33,431 nucleotides of DNA from UMGS1532 sp045594795 (GCA_045594795.1 JAZNZF010000009.1:1-33431); one strand, 5' to 3'; shown: positions 13,106-22,026, numbered from the stretch's first letter. A program made the numbers and translations. Notes: generated by a model not told the origin, from the letters alone.

Positions 13106-14437
13106 ATGGCAAAACCTGTAGTTGCAATAGTAGGCAGACCAAACGTTGGTAAATCTACACTTTTTAATAAAATCTGCGGCAAACGTCTGTCCATTGTAGA
13201 CGATACCCCAGGTGTAACTCGCGACCGTATTTACGGCACGGCAGAATGGCAAAACAGTAGCTTTTTGCTTATAGACACAGGCGGCATAGAGCCAAGCACA
13301 GATGATATAATTTTATCTAAAATGCGCGAGCAGGCAAACTTGGCTATAGATATGGCACAGGTTATAATTTTTGTTGTTGATTTACGTACAGGCGTTACCG
13401 CGCCCGATTACGAGGTAGCGGCAATGTTGCAAAAAAGCGGTAAACCCGTTGTGCTTTGCGTTAATAAATGCGACAGCGTGGGCGAAATGCCTATGGAGGT
13501 TTACGAGTTTTATAATCTCGGAATAGGTGACCCTATTCCTGTATCCTCTGTTCACGGTCACGGCACTGGTGACCTACTTGATGCTGTGTTCGAGTACCTG
13601 CCTAAGAATGAAAACAATGGTGAGGAAGACGACGTTATAGAGGTTGCTGTTATCGGCAAGCCAAATGCCGGCAAATCCTCACTTGTTAATAAAATCTCGG
13701 GTCAAGAGCGTTCTATAGTTTCCGATATTGCAGGCACTACAAGAGATGCTATTGATACTTTAGTAGAAAATAAACACGGACGCTTTAATTTTATTGATAC
13801 TGCGGGTCTTCGTCGCAAAAGCAAGGTTGACGACCGCATAGAAAAATACAGCGTAATGCGTGCCCAAATGGCAGTTGAACGCGCCCAAGTGTGCGTTATA
13901 ATGATAGACGGTGTTGAGGGCTTTACAGAGCAGGATTCTAAGGTTGCGGGTATTGCTCTAGAGCAAGGCAAGGCTTGTATAATAGTTGTTAATAAATGGG
14001 ATATCGTTGAAAAGAGCGGCGATACCATGGATAAGTACCGCAAAAAGCTTATGCAGGATTTTTCGTTTATGTCTTTTGCCCCTATTATATTTATTTCGGC
14101 TAAAACAGGTCAGCGTATTGATAGACTTTTCGAACTGATAAAATACGTAAACGCACAAAATTCAATGCGTATTTCAACCGGTATGCTTAATGATGTTTTG
14201 GCAGAGGCTACCGCGAGAACACAGCCACCTACCGATAAGGGCAAACGCCTTAAAATTTACTATATGACTCAGGCATCTACCCGTCCACCAACATTCGTTT
14301 GCTTCTGTAATAGGGCAGAGCTGTTCCATTTTTCGTATCAGCGTTATTTAGAGAATCAAATACGTTCTACCTTTGGGTTAGAGGGTACGCCCGTTCGTTT
14401 TGTAATTCGCGAGCGCGGTGATGGTAAAACTAAGTAG
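13106..14437 (+). CDS. der: Ribosome-assembly GTPase Der/EngA (443 aa)
   Basis: An essential double-GTPase that acts in 50S ribosomal subunit assembly. The first G domain has GRPNVGKS (residues 10-17), DTGG and NKCD. The second has GKPNAGKSS near residue 185, DTAG and NKWD. A C-terminal KH-like domain follows (about residues 350-443, ending GTPVRFVIRERGDGKTK). The length is standard. AAAGGAG (13093-13099) precedes the start. It follows the DUF512 gene by 15 bases and precedes gpsA by 10. The plsY gene that often lies between der and gpsA in Firmicutes is absent here. Confidence 0.98.
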   Translation: MAKPVVAIVGRPNVGKSTLFNKICGKRLSIVDDTPGVTRDRIYGTAEWQNSSFLLIDTGGIEPSTDDIILSKMREQANLAIDMAQVIIFVVDLRTGVTAPDYEVAAMLQKSGKPVVLCVNKCDSVGEMPMEVYEFYNLGIGDPIPVSSVHGHGTGDLLDAVFEYLPKNENNGEEDDVIEVAVIGKPNAGKSSLVNKISGQERSIVSDIAGTTRDAIDTLVENKHGRFNFIDTAGLRRKSKVDDRIEKYSVMRAQMAVERAQVCVIMIDGVEGFTEQDSKVAGIALEQGKACIIVVNKWDIVEKSGDTMDKYRKKLMQDFSFMSFAPIIFISAKTGQRIDRLFELIKYVNAQNSMRISTGMLNDVLAEATARTQPPTDKGKRLKIYYMTQASTRPPTFVCFCNRAELFHFSYQRYLENQIRSTFGLEGTPVRFVIRERGDGKTK

Positions 14438-14447
14438 GAGGCATATA

Positions 14448-15452
14448 ATGGCTAAAATTTCTATACTCGGCTCAGGCGGTTGGGGAATAGCCTTGGCTAT
14501 AACCGCTAACGCAAGCGGTAACGATGTAACCCTGTGGACTCCGTTCGAGGAGGAAGCGGGCGAGCTTATTAAAACGCGCGCAAGCAGCAAGCTTTTAAAG
14601 GGTATTACCATTCCAGAAGAGATAGACATAACAACAGATATTAATTGTGCTATTGGTTGTGATATTACCGTAATTGCAACACCTTCATTCGCAGTGTGTG
14701 AAACAGCTCAAAGATTAAGCAAAATCAAAGACTTTGGCATTTTGGTAAATGTTGCAAAAGGCTTGCAAGAAGGTACAGGTAAACGCTTGTCGCAGGCTAT
14801 CGGGGAGTATTTACCCGAAGCAAAAATTGTAGTTTTATCGGGTCCCTCGCACGCAGAGGAGGTTGCACGAAAAGAGCCTACCTCTTTAGTGGCAGCATCG
14901 TCGGATATTGAGGCGGCACGCTTTGTGCAAAAGACCCTAATGTGCGAAACTTTGCGCATATACACGGGTGATGACCTTGTGGGCGTAGAGCTTGGCGGCG
15001 CGTTTAAAAACATTATAGCGGTGGCTTCCGGTATTTGCGATGGCTTAGGTCTTGGTGATAACCCTAAAGCTGCACTTATTACACGCGGACTTGCAGAAAT
15101 AGCTCGCTTAGGCGCACAGCTTGGCGCAAAGCTTGAAACCTTTACAGGTCTTACAGGCCTAGGTGACCTTATAGTTACCTGTACTTCAGTACACAGCCGC
15201 AACTACCGTTTCGGTAAACTTGTAGGTAAGGGTGTCAGCATTGACGAGGCACTAAAAATAGTTGGTACGGTTGAGGGCTATCATGCGGCAAAAATTGCTT
15301 TCGAACTTGCACAGAAAAAGCAGGTGGAAATGCCTATTATAGAGGGCGTTTATACTATGCTTTATAAGGGTTTTAGGGTTGAAGATATAGTAAAAGCTTT
15401 AATGACAAGGCCTAGCAAGGCAGAACACGAAAACTCGTGGTTGACAAATTAA
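14448..15452 (+). CDS. gpsA: NAD(P)-dependent glycerol-3-phosphate dehydrogenase (334 aa)
   Basis: Makes sn-glycerol-3-phosphate from dihydroxyacetone phosphate, the entry step to phospholipids. The N-terminal GSGGWGIALA is the dinucleotide-binding loop. LSGPSHAEEVAR and ELGGAFKNIIAVASGICDG are the family signatures, the latter carrying the catalytic Lys. GLGDLIVTC lies in the C-terminal helical domain. The start is ATG 14448 because TAGGAGG (14435-14441) precedes it; the longer frame from 14418 runs back into der. The last codons contain the -35 box (TTGACA, 15441-15446) of the next gene's promoter. Confidence 0.97.
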   Translation: MAKISILGSGGWGIALAITANASGNDVTLWTPFEEEAGELIKTRASSKLLKGITIPEEIDITTDINCAIGCDITVIATPSFAVCETAQRLSKIKDFGILVNVAKGLQEGTGKRLSQAIGEYLPEAKIVVLSGPSHAEEVARKEPTSLVAASSDIEAARFVQKTLMCETLRIYTGDDLVGVELGGAFKNIIAVASGICDGLGLGDNPKAALITRGLAEIARLGAQLGAKLETFTGLTGLGDLIVTCTSVHSRNYRFGKLVGKGVSIDEALKIVGTVEGYHAAKIAFELAQKKQVEMPIIEGVYTMLYKGFRVEDIVKALMTRPSKAEHENSWLTN

Positions 15453-15468
15453 CTCTTAGTAGTATAAT
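15441..15468 (+). promoter_or_regulatory. Sigma-A promoter of ribU, -35 inside gpsA
   Basis: TTGACA (15441-15446) encodes the penultimate Leu-Thr of GpsA; after a 16-bp spacer comes TATAAT (15463-15468). Confidence 0.85.
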
Positions 15469-15489
15469 ATTTTTGTAAAAAGAATTTTT

Positions 15490-15613
15490 GTTTTGGGGCA
15501 GGGCGCAATTCCCTGACCGGCGGTGACCCCTTATTTTTGGGCAGCCCGCGAGCCGCTTTATAGCGGTTGATTTGGTGCAATTCCAAAGCCGACGGTATAG
15601 TCCGGATGGTATT
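15490..15613 (+). ncRNA. FMN riboswitch (RFN element)
   Basis: Conserved RFN blocks appear in order: GGGGCAGGGCGCAATTCCCT, GACCGGCGGTGACCCC, AGCCCGCGAGCCGC, TTGGTGCAATTCCAAAGCCG, ACGGTATAGTCCGGATGG. The short variable arm is AGCCGC/GCGGTT. FMN binding should favour the terminator at 15632-15660 and switch off ribU when flavin is sufficient. Confidence 0.96.
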
Positions 15614-15631
15614 AACTTTTAGTAGTATTTT

Positions 15632-15660
15632 AGCCCCACATATTTTGTGGGGCTTCGTTT
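15632..15660 (+). terminator. Terminator of the FMN riboswitch
   Basis: AGCCCCACA (15632-15640; frame starts one base after T15631) pairs with TGTGGGGCT (15646-15654), followed by TCG and a T run. The 5' arm CCCCACA can also pair with an identical TGTGGGG at 15665-15671 that lies over the ribU ribosome binding site. Confidence 0.88.
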
Positions 15661-15678
15661 TTTTTGTGGGGTGTGTTT

Positions 15679-16275
15679 ATGAAAAAAATAAATGTAAGAG
15701 GTATAACAGTAAGTGCTGTAATGGGGGCGTTGAGTTTTGTAATTATGCTATTAGCTTTTAGCATACCAATAGTTCCATCTTTTATAGAATTCGATTTCTC
15801 TGAACTTCCTGCATTGATAACATCTTTTGCTTTTGGTCCGTTATACGGTGTATTAGTTTGTTTAATAAAAAACCTATTGCATTTATTTATTACAAAAACT
15901 ATGGCTATAGGTGAAATATCTAATTTTCTCTTGGGTGCAGTATTTGTTTATGTTGCAGGTATTGTATATAAATATAAAAAGAACCGAACTGGTGCTTTAA
16001 TAGGCGCGGTTTCTGGTTCTATTATAATGACAATTATTAGCGTTTTTACAAATTACTATATCGTTTACCCAATATATGCGGTTTTATTTATGCCAAAAGA
16101 AGCAATTCTTGGTGCTTATAAGGCAATTCTGCCTACGATAAGTAATCTATGGCAAGCTCTTATAATATTTAATGTGCCTTTTAATATGGTAAAAGGTCTT
16201 ACAGTATCACTTGTGTGCTTTTTAATTTATAAAAAACTTTCACCAATTTTAAAGGTGGGCAAAAATACCGCTTGA
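15679..16275 (+). CDS. ribU: Riboflavin ECF-transporter substrate-binding subunit RibU (198 aa)
   Basis: The membrane S-component that binds riboflavin and works with the shared ECF energy-coupling module (EcfA/EcfA'/EcfT, not in this window). About six membrane helices; the N-terminal GITVSAVMGALSFVIMLLAF, IEFDFSELPALI and YGVLVCLIKNLLH segments are characteristic of RibU. The FMN riboswitch upstream independently supports a flavin role. The start at ATG 15679 follows GGGG (15668-15671), which lies in a TGTGGGG copy able to pair with the terminator arm. The gene is noticeably more AT-rich than gpsA and metK on either side, which may point to recent acquisition or to membrane-protein codon bias. 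Confidence 0.95.
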   Translation: MKKINVRGITVSAVMGALSFVIMLLAFSIPIVPSFIEFDFSELPALITSFAFGPLYGVLVCLIKNLLHLFITKTMAIGEISNFLLGAVFVYVAGIVYKYKKNRTGALIGAVSGSIIMTIISVFTNYYIVYPIYAVLFMPKEAILGAYKAILPTISNLWQALIIFNVPFNMVKGLTVSLVCFLIYKKLSPILKVGKNTA

Positions 16276-16299
16276 CAAATTCTTAAAATATGATAATAT
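16272..16299 (+). promoter_or_regulatory. Sigma-A promoter of the SAM riboswitch-metK unit
   Basis: TTGACA (16272-16277) overlaps the ribU stop codon; TGA-TAATAT (-10 at 16294-16299, spacer 16) follows. The -10 assignment is less certain because several AT-rich hexamers overlap. Confidence 0.65.
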
Positions 16300-16317
16300 A
16301 TTAATGCAAATTAAATA

Positions 16318-16420
16318 ATCCGCTTATCAAGAGTGGCTGAGGGACAGGCCCTATGAAGCCCGGCAACCTGCTAAAAAGTAAGGTGCCAAATCCTGCGGTT
16401 TTTCCGAAAGATGAGGATAA
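16318..16420 (+). ncRNA. SAM-I riboswitch (S-box)
   Basis: All S-box blocks are present: CTTATCAAGAGTGGCTGAGG, GACAGGCCCTATGAAGCCCG, GCAACCTGC, AAGGTGCCAAATCCTGC and GAAAGATGAGGATAA. P1 is formed by CTTATC with GATGAG/GATAA. SAM binding should favour the terminator that follows and reduce metK expression. Confidence 0.97.
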
Positions 16421-16423
16421 TTG

Positions 16424-16451
16424 ACAACCCGCTTTCGACGGGTTGTTTTTT
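16424..16451 (+). terminator. Terminator of the SAM-I riboswitch
   Basis: ACAACCCG (16424-16431) pairs with CGGGTTGT (16439-16446), loop CTTTCGA, then T6. Confidence 0.92.
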
Positions 16452-16481
16452 GTAAATTTAATTTATGGGTGATGAAAACAA

Positions 16482-17663
16482 ATGATTAAAAAATTATTCA
16501 CTTCAGAATCGGTTACAGAGGGCCATCCCGATAAGGTTTGCGACCGCGTTTCCGACTCGGTGTTAGACGCTATTTTATCTAAAGACCCAACCGCACGTGT
16601 AGCTTGCGAAACCTTTGCAACTACGGGTATTGTTACGGTTATGGGCGAAATTACCACCACCGCTAAAGTTGATATTGAGCAAATTGCACGTAAGGCTGTA
16701 AACGAAATCGGTTACAATAGTGACGAGCAGGGCTTTAACGGTAACACTTGCTCGGTTGTAGTAAAACTCGATAAGCAGTCGCCCGATATTGCTATGGGTG
16801 TGGACAAGTCACTCGAAGCAAAAAGCGGTGAGGATGCCGACGAATTCGAGAACGGCGCAGGTGACCAAGGTATGATGTTCGGTTATGCCTGCAACGAAAC
16901 CGAGGAGCTAATGCCATTACCAATTTCTTTAGCACATAAGCTTTCTTTAAGGCTTACCGAAGTGCGTAAAAACGGTACACTGTCTTATCTTCGTCCCGAC
17001 GGTAAGAGTCAGGTAACCGTTGAGTATGTAGATGATAAGCCACAAAGGGTAGAGGCGGTTGTTATATCCTCACAGCATAGTGAAAAAATCGACCTTGAAA
17101 CCCTGCGGAGCGATATCTTAGAAAATGTTATTAAACCTATTATCCCTGAGGGGCTTATGGATGATGACACTAAGATTTTCATTAATCCTACAGGCCGCTT
17201 TGTTGTAGGTGGTCCACAAGGTGATACCGGCCTTACGGGCAGAAAAATAATAGTTGATACATACGGCGGTATGGCACGTCACGGTGGCGGTGCTTTCTCG
17301 GGCAAAGACCCCACAAAAGTAGACCGTTCTGCCGCTTATGCAGCACGTTATGTTGCTAAGAACATAGTAGCCGCAGGCCTTGCTGATAAGTGCGAAGTAC
17401 AGCTTGCTTACGCTATTGGCGTTGCAAAGCCCGTTTCCGTTATGGTAGATACCTTCTGTACCGGCAAGGTGGCTGACGATAAGCTAAGCGAGGCGGTTGA
17501 AAGCGTATTCGATTTGCGCCCTGCCGCAATTATCAAAAACCTCGAGCTTCGCAGACCAATATACACACCTTTATCGGCATACGGTCACTTAGGCAGATTA
17601 GACCTCGATTTGCCTTGGGAGAAAACCGATAAGGTAGACGCCTTAAAAAACTATTTCAAGTAA
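16482..17663 (+). CDS. metK: S-adenosylmethionine synthetase (393 aa)
   Basis: Makes SAM from methionine and ATP. Signatures are SESVTEGHPDKVCD near the N-terminus, GAGDQGMMFGYA in the middle and GGGAFSGKDPTKVDRSAAY, the ATP-binding loop, near residue 265. The length is standard. The start at 16482 follows GGGTGATG. It lies directly under the SAM-I riboswitch, so its product represses its own synthesis. SAM made here feeds the radical-SAM and methyltransferase genes nearby and is recycled after use through the nucleosidase at 25835. A terminator follows the gene. Confidence 0.99.
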   Translation: MIKKLFTSESVTEGHPDKVCDRVSDSVLDAILSKDPTARVACETFATTGIVTVMGEITTTAKVDIEQIARKAVNEIGYNSDEQGFNGNTCSVVVKLDKQSPDIAMGVDKSLEAKSGEDADEFENGAGDQGMMFGYACNETEELMPLPISLAHKLSLRLTEVRKNGTLSYLRPDGKSQVTVEYVDDKPQRVEAVVISSQHSEKIDLETLRSDILENVIKPIIPEGLMDDDTKIFINPTGRFVVGGPQGDTGLTGRKIIVDTYGGMARHGGGAFSGKDPTKVDRSAAYAARYVAKNIVAAGLADKCEVQLAYAIGVAKPVSVMVDTFCTGKVADDKLSEAVESVFDLRPAAIIKNLELRRPIYTPLSAYGHLGRLDLDLPWEKTDKVDALKNYFK

Positions 17664-17668
17664 AACAG

Positions 17669-17715
17669 ATAAGCAACTGGGTGGTATTTGTACCGCAAAG
17701 TTGCTTATTTTATTT
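17669..17715 (+). terminator. Terminator of metK
   Basis: ATAAGCAACT (17669-17678) pairs with AGTTGCTTAT (17699-17708); GGTA/TACC adds inner pairs. A TTTATTT run follows. Confidence 0.88.
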
Positions 17716-17725
17716 ATATAAAGTG

Positions 17726-17754
17726 TTGTAAAATGCAACAAAATATGATAAAAT
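17726..17754 (+). promoter_or_regulatory. Sigma-A promoter of the recJ operon
   Basis: TTGTAA (17726-17731), 17-bp spacer, TGA then TAAAAT (17749-17754). The -35 box is inside a small inverted repeat TGTTG-N7-CAACA (17724-17740), which may be an operator. Confidence 0.6.
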
Positions 17755-17811
17755 TAATTATTAATTAATACAAATTGGGGTAATATTACTTAATTTAAAG
17801 GGGTGAAGAAA

Positions 17812-19836
17812 ATGGGTCTAAAAAAATGGCAGTTAAGCGAGCCTGATTTCGCGCTTGCAAAAAGCCTTGCTGACGAGTGCGATATTAGCTCGTTTACCGC
17901 AATGTTAGCTTGTAACCGCGGCATTACCGACAGCTATGAATTAGATGTATTTTTATCAAGCACCCCCGAGCTCGACGACCCATTTTTACTTACCGATATG
18001 GAACTGTGCGTCGAGCGTATTTCGGCAGCTTTAACTTTAGGTGAAAAAATTGCCATATATGGCGATTACGATTGCGATGGTGTTACTGCCACCGCCCTTA
18101 TGTATTCATACCTCAAATCGAAAAACGCCGATGTGCTTTACTATATCCCCGATAGAATTACCGAGGGCTATGGCTTAAACGTAGATGCTGTAAATAAGCT
18201 TTATTCTTTAGGTGTTAATTTAATAATAACCGTTGATAACGGTATCAGTGCTATAGGAGAAATTGAAGTTGCTTCGTCACTCGGCATTGATGTTGTGGTT
18301 ACCGACCACCATTTGCCCGGCGATGTTTTACCAGAGGCTGTTGCTGTGGTCGACCCACATAGAGCTGATGACCAAAGCGGTTTTACCAATCTTTGCGGTG
18401 TAGGTGTAGCGTTTAAGGTTATTTGCGCTATGGAAAGTGAAACACCGGTGGAAGAATTGCTTTTAGAGTACGCGCCATTAATTACACTTGGTACCATTGG
18501 CGACGTTGTTCCGCTTTTGAGTGAGAATAGGTCAATTTGTAAAGTAGGTATTGATATAATAAACAACTCTGCACCCGTGGGTATTGGCGCACTAAAGGCT
18601 GTAGCAGGGGTAGAAAATAAACCCCTTACCGCAAGTAGTGTATCCTTTTCGTTAGTGCCAAGAATTAACGCTGCGGGTAGAATGGGTAGCAGTATGCGTG
18701 CGGTAGAGCTTTTGCTTACTACTGATAGAGTAAGGGCTACCGAGTTAGCAACGGAGCTTGATAACGATAACTCTAACCGCCAAAAAATATGCGAAACTAT
18801 TTTTATAGAAGCTACGCAAAAGATTGAAGCAGATAACCTAAAGCACAACAGAGTAATCGTTGTGGCAAGTAATAATTGGCACCTTGGAGTAATTGGCATA
18901 GTTGCCTCTAAAATAGTAGAAAAATACGGCAAGCCTTGTATATTATTCGGTGGTGATGGCGAGCTTTATCACGGCTCGGGCAGAAGCATCGAAGGCTTTA
19001 ATTTATTTGATGCAATAAACAGTGCAAAAGAGTGTGTAGAATATTTTGGTGGACACGAGTTGGCGGCAGGCGTTACCCTTAAAAAAGAGCAACTGCAAGA
19101 CTTTTATGGTAGTGTTCTAAGCTATGCCGAAACTAACGAGGTGGCATACCCTAAAATAAATATTGACTGCAAACTTAGACCCGAAATTATTGGTAAAGAG
19201 TTAGTCGATGAAATAAAGAAATTTGAGCCTTGCGGTTCGGGGAACTCTCTACCGGTTTTTGCACTTTTTGGTGTAACAATAAATTCTATTACACCCTTAA
19301 AGGCGGGCAAGTATGTGCGCTTAAACATCGGTCGCGACGGTTATAATTTTAACGCGCTTTGCTTTATGTATAGTGAAGAAAGCTTTCCGTTTTCTAAGGG
19401 CAGTCAAATAGATATTGCCTTCAATCTTGAGTATAATGAGTATATGGGCAGAGGGCAGGTTAATTTAATGGCAAAACAGCTGCGACCACACGGAATCGAC
19501 GAGGACGCATACTTTCGCTCACTTAAGGATTATGAAGCGTTGCTTTGCGACAAGTGCTTAAACCCTTTGTCTATTTATCCTAATCGCGAGGAATTTACAG
19601 CAATTTTCCGTTATTTAAAAGCTAATGCTATAGCACCGCTTGAAAAGATACTTTTTAAGCACCACGCTTTAGGTGCTGGAAAGGTAGCAACAATTCTTAA
19701 TGCGTTTTGTCAGCTTGGGTTAGCAGAAGAAAAACAAAACGGGTATATACTTAAAAACATACACGGTAAGGTCGAGCTTGAATCGGCGGCAATTATTAAA
19801 CAACTAACTAAAATTATAAAGGCAGGTGAGGGGTAA
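17812..19836 (+). CDS. recJ: Single-stranded-DNA exonuclease RecJ (674 aa)
   Basis: 5'-3' single-strand exonuclease of recombination and mismatch repair, a DHH phosphoesterase. AIYGDYDCDGVTATAL (residues 81-96) holds metal-binding aspartates and VTDHHLPGD (residues 163-171) is the DHH motif. Further family motifs are the SENRS/GIDIINN region and GHELAAG (DHHA1 domain, about residue 410). An OB-like region with LNIGRDGYNFNAL follows. The start is ATG 17812, with AAAGGGGTG (17797-17805) before it; the in-frame GTG at 17803 is part of that site. It is followed by rel with a one-base overlap (TAATG), an arrangement seen in many Firmicutes. Confidence 0.95.
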   Translation: MGLKKWQLSEPDFALAKSLADECDISSFTAMLACNRGITDSYELDVFLSSTPELDDPFLLTDMELCVERISAALTLGEKIAIYGDYDCDGVTATALMYSYLKSKNADVLYYIPDRITEGYGLNVDAVNKLYSLGVNLIITVDNGISAIGEIEVASSLGIDVVVTDHHLPGDVLPEAVAVVDPHRADDQSGFTNLCGVGVAFKVICAMESETPVEELLLEYAPLITLGTIGDVVPLLSENRSICKVGIDIINNSAPVGIGALKAVAGVENKPLTASSVSFSLVPRINAAGRMGSSMRAVELLLTTDRVRATELATELDNDNSNRQKICETIFIEATQKIEADNLKHNRVIVVASNNWHLGVIGIVASKIVEKYGKPCILFGGDGELYHGSGRSIEGFNLFDAINSAKECVEYFGGHELAAGVTLKKEQLQDFYGSVLSYAETNEVAYPKINIDCKLRPEIIGKELVDEIKKFEPCGSGNSLPVFALFGVTINSITPLKAGKYVRLNIGRDGYNFNALCFMYSEESFPFSKGSQIDIAFNLEYNEYMGRGQVNLMAKQLRPHGIDEDAYFRSLKDYEALLCDKCLNPLSIYPNREEFTAIFRYLKANAIAPLEKILFKHHALGAGKVATILNAFCQLGLAEEKQNGYILKNIHGKVELESAAIIKQLTKIIKAGEG

Positions 19837-22010
19837 TGGAGCTTTTTTCTAAGCTTACTGACTTAATGAAAGAGCAGAAATCTAATTACGATTTAGACGG
19901 GATTCGTCGGGCGTTTGATTTCTGTGTAGCGGCACATAAGGACCAAAAGCGTTTATCGGGCGAGCCGTTTTATATGCACCCCTTCTCTGTTGCCTGTATA
20001 CTTGTAAAGCTTGGTATGGATTCTCAGTGTATCGAAGCGTCGCTTTTGCACGATGTTGTTGAGGATACTGAGGTCACATTAGAGGACGTAAAAAAGGAGT
20101 TTGGCAAAGAGGTTGCTGAGCTTGTTGATGGTGTTACAAAGCTTGGTAAAATGCCACTTGTTACACACGAACAGCAATTAAACGAGAACGTTAGAAAAAT
20201 GATGATGGCTATGGCAGAGGATATAAGGGTTATCATCATAAAGCTTGCCGACCGCCTTCATAATATGCGTACTATTGATGCGCAAAGTGATTACAAACAG
20301 CGCGAAAAGGCTTTAGAAACCTTAGAAATTTATGCGCCTATTGCACATAGGCTTGGTATCAGCGCGGTTAAGGAGGAGCTCGAGGATATCTCTATTGCCC
20401 ATCTTGACCCTGTAGCCTATAGAGAAATAGAACAGATGCTCGATAACCGCAAAAAGCATCGTCAACAGTTTTTAGAGAGTATTGCCGAAAAAATAAACGA
20501 GCGTGTAAAACAGTACGTGCCCGACATAACCCTCACAAGCAGGGTTAAGTCTATTCACGGTATATATCGTAAGATGTATATGCAGGGCAAAAGCTTTGAT
20601 GAAATTTATGATATATATGCAGTGCGTATTATAACCGATACGGTGGCAAACTGTTATAACATTCTCGGCGTTATTCACGATATGTTCCAACCAATTCCGG
20701 GTAGGTTTAAGGATTATATTTCTATGCCAAAGCCAAATATGTATCAATCCTTGCACACAACGGTTGTTGGCAGAGACGCATTACCGTTTGAAGTACAGAT
20801 ACGTACTTGGGATATGCACCACACTGCAGAGTATGGTATCGCGGCGCATTGGAAATACAAAGAGGGTATTGAGGGTAGCGACAAGCGCCTTGAAGAGCGC
20901 CTTGGTTGGATACGCCAAATTCTTGATACCCAGCGCGAAGCAGACGATGCCGAGGATATTGTTCAAACAATTAAGACAGACCTTTCGCAAGAGGACGTAT
21001 TTGCCGTTACACCAAAGGGCGATGTAATAAATCTGCCCGTTGGCTCTACCGTAATCGACTTTGCTTTTGCCATACACACAGCCGTAGGTCAGAAAATGGT
21101 GGGCGCTAAGGTAGATGGAAAGATTGTGCCTTTAAGCCACGTTATCAGCATGGGTGAAATTGTCGAAATATTAACAACAAATAACCAAAATCACGGACCA
21201 AGCCGTGACTGGCTTAACCTTGCAAAAACAAGTCAGGCGCGTAGCAAAATTAGGTCTTGGTTTAAAAAAGAACGCAGAGAAGAAAATATTGAAACGGGTA
21301 AATCGGAGCTTGAAAAAGAGTTCTTGCGCAACGGTATAAGGCTTACCGATGAGCAACAAGAAAAATTTTTACTCGATATTGCAAAGCGTCAGAAATTTGC
21401 AACTCTTGACGATTTTTATGCAGCTATCGGCTTTGGCGGATTGCACCTTTCAAAAATTATGCCGCGCATAAAAGAGGAGTATAATCGTTCTCTTAAAGCA
21501 AGCACACCTGTCGACATTAACGATATTATTGCTACAACCGAAAAAAGCAGCTCGGGCGAGGGCGTTATTGTTGAGGGTATTGACAACTGTTTAATCAAGC
21601 TGTCGCGCTGTTGCGACCCATTGCCAGGTGATGATATTATCGGTTTTATTACAAGGGGTCACGGTGTTTCTATCCACAAACGCGACTGTAACAATGTCCC
21701 TCGCGATATCAATAAATGCGAGCATCCTGAACGCTGGATAAACGCCCATTGGGCAAATAATACCCGAAGCAGCTTTAAATGTCATTTGCAGATTACCGCC
21801 TTCGACCGTCCTGCGTTGCTTGCCGATATTTCTATTGCCATTGCGGGTATGCGCATACCCTTGCACACTGTTAATGCAAGGCAAAACCAAAGCGGTAACG
21901 CTATTATAGATATCAGCATTTCTGCCGAGGGTGTCGAGCATCTTAGCAATATTATTAAAAGACTTGAAAAAATAAGCGATGTTATTTCGGTAGACAGAAC
22001 AAATACTTAA
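19836..22010 (+). CDS. rel: Bifunctional (p)ppGpp synthetase/hydrolase Rel (724 aa)
   Basis: Makes and degrades the alarmone (p)ppGpp of the stringent response. The HD hydrolase domain is intact: LLHDVVEDTE gives H72-D73 and E76-D77. The synthetase domain begins near SRVKSIHGIYRKM (residue 235), and RFKD at residues 290-293 is the RXKD form typical of bifunctional enzymes rather than the EXDD of RelA synthetases. A TGS domain lies at about 395-455 (FAVTPKGDVINLPVGSTVID), then a zinc-finger/helical region (CCDPLPGDDIIGFITRGHG) and a C-terminal ACT domain (about 650-724). The start overlaps the recJ stop by one base; dtd follows after 16 bases. Confidence 0.97.
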   Translation: MELFSKLTDLMKEQKSNYDLDGIRRAFDFCVAAHKDQKRLSGEPFYMHPFSVACILVKLGMDSQCIEASLLHDVVEDTEVTLEDVKKEFGKEVAELVDGVTKLGKMPLVTHEQQLNENVRKMMMAMAEDIRVIIIKLADRLHNMRTIDAQSDYKQREKALETLEIYAPIAHRLGISAVKEELEDISIAHLDPVAYREIEQMLDNRKKHRQQFLESIAEKINERVKQYVPDITLTSRVKSIHGIYRKMYMQGKSFDEIYDIYAVRIITDTVANCYNILGVIHDMFQPIPGRFKDYISMPKPNMYQSLHTTVVGRDALPFEVQIRTWDMHHTAEYGIAAHWKYKEGIEGSDKRLEERLGWIRQILDTQREADDAEDIVQTIKTDLSQEDVFAVTPKGDVINLPVGSTVIDFAFAIHTAVGQKMVGAKVDGKIVPLSHVISMGEIVEILTTNNQNHGPSRDWLNLAKTSQARSKIRSWFKKERREENIETGKSELEKEFLRNGIRLTDEQQEKFLLDIAKRQKFATLDDFYAAIGFGGLHLSKIMPRIKEEYNRSLKASTPVDINDIIATTEKSSSGEGVIVEGIDNCLIKLSRCCDPLPGDDIIGFITRGHGVSIHKRDCNNVPRDINKCEHPERWINAHWANNTRSSFKCHLQITAFDRPALLADISIAIAGMRIPLHTVNARQNQSGNAIIDISISAEGVEHLSNIIKRLEKISDVISVDRTNT

Positions 22011-22026
22011 ATCTTGGAGAAATAAA

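Noticed and set aside
18201..18932. Long minus-strand frame opposite recJ
   Set aside because: It lies wholly within the intact recJ gene, which has all catalytic motifs; the antisense product is low-complexity Ser/Thr/Leu.
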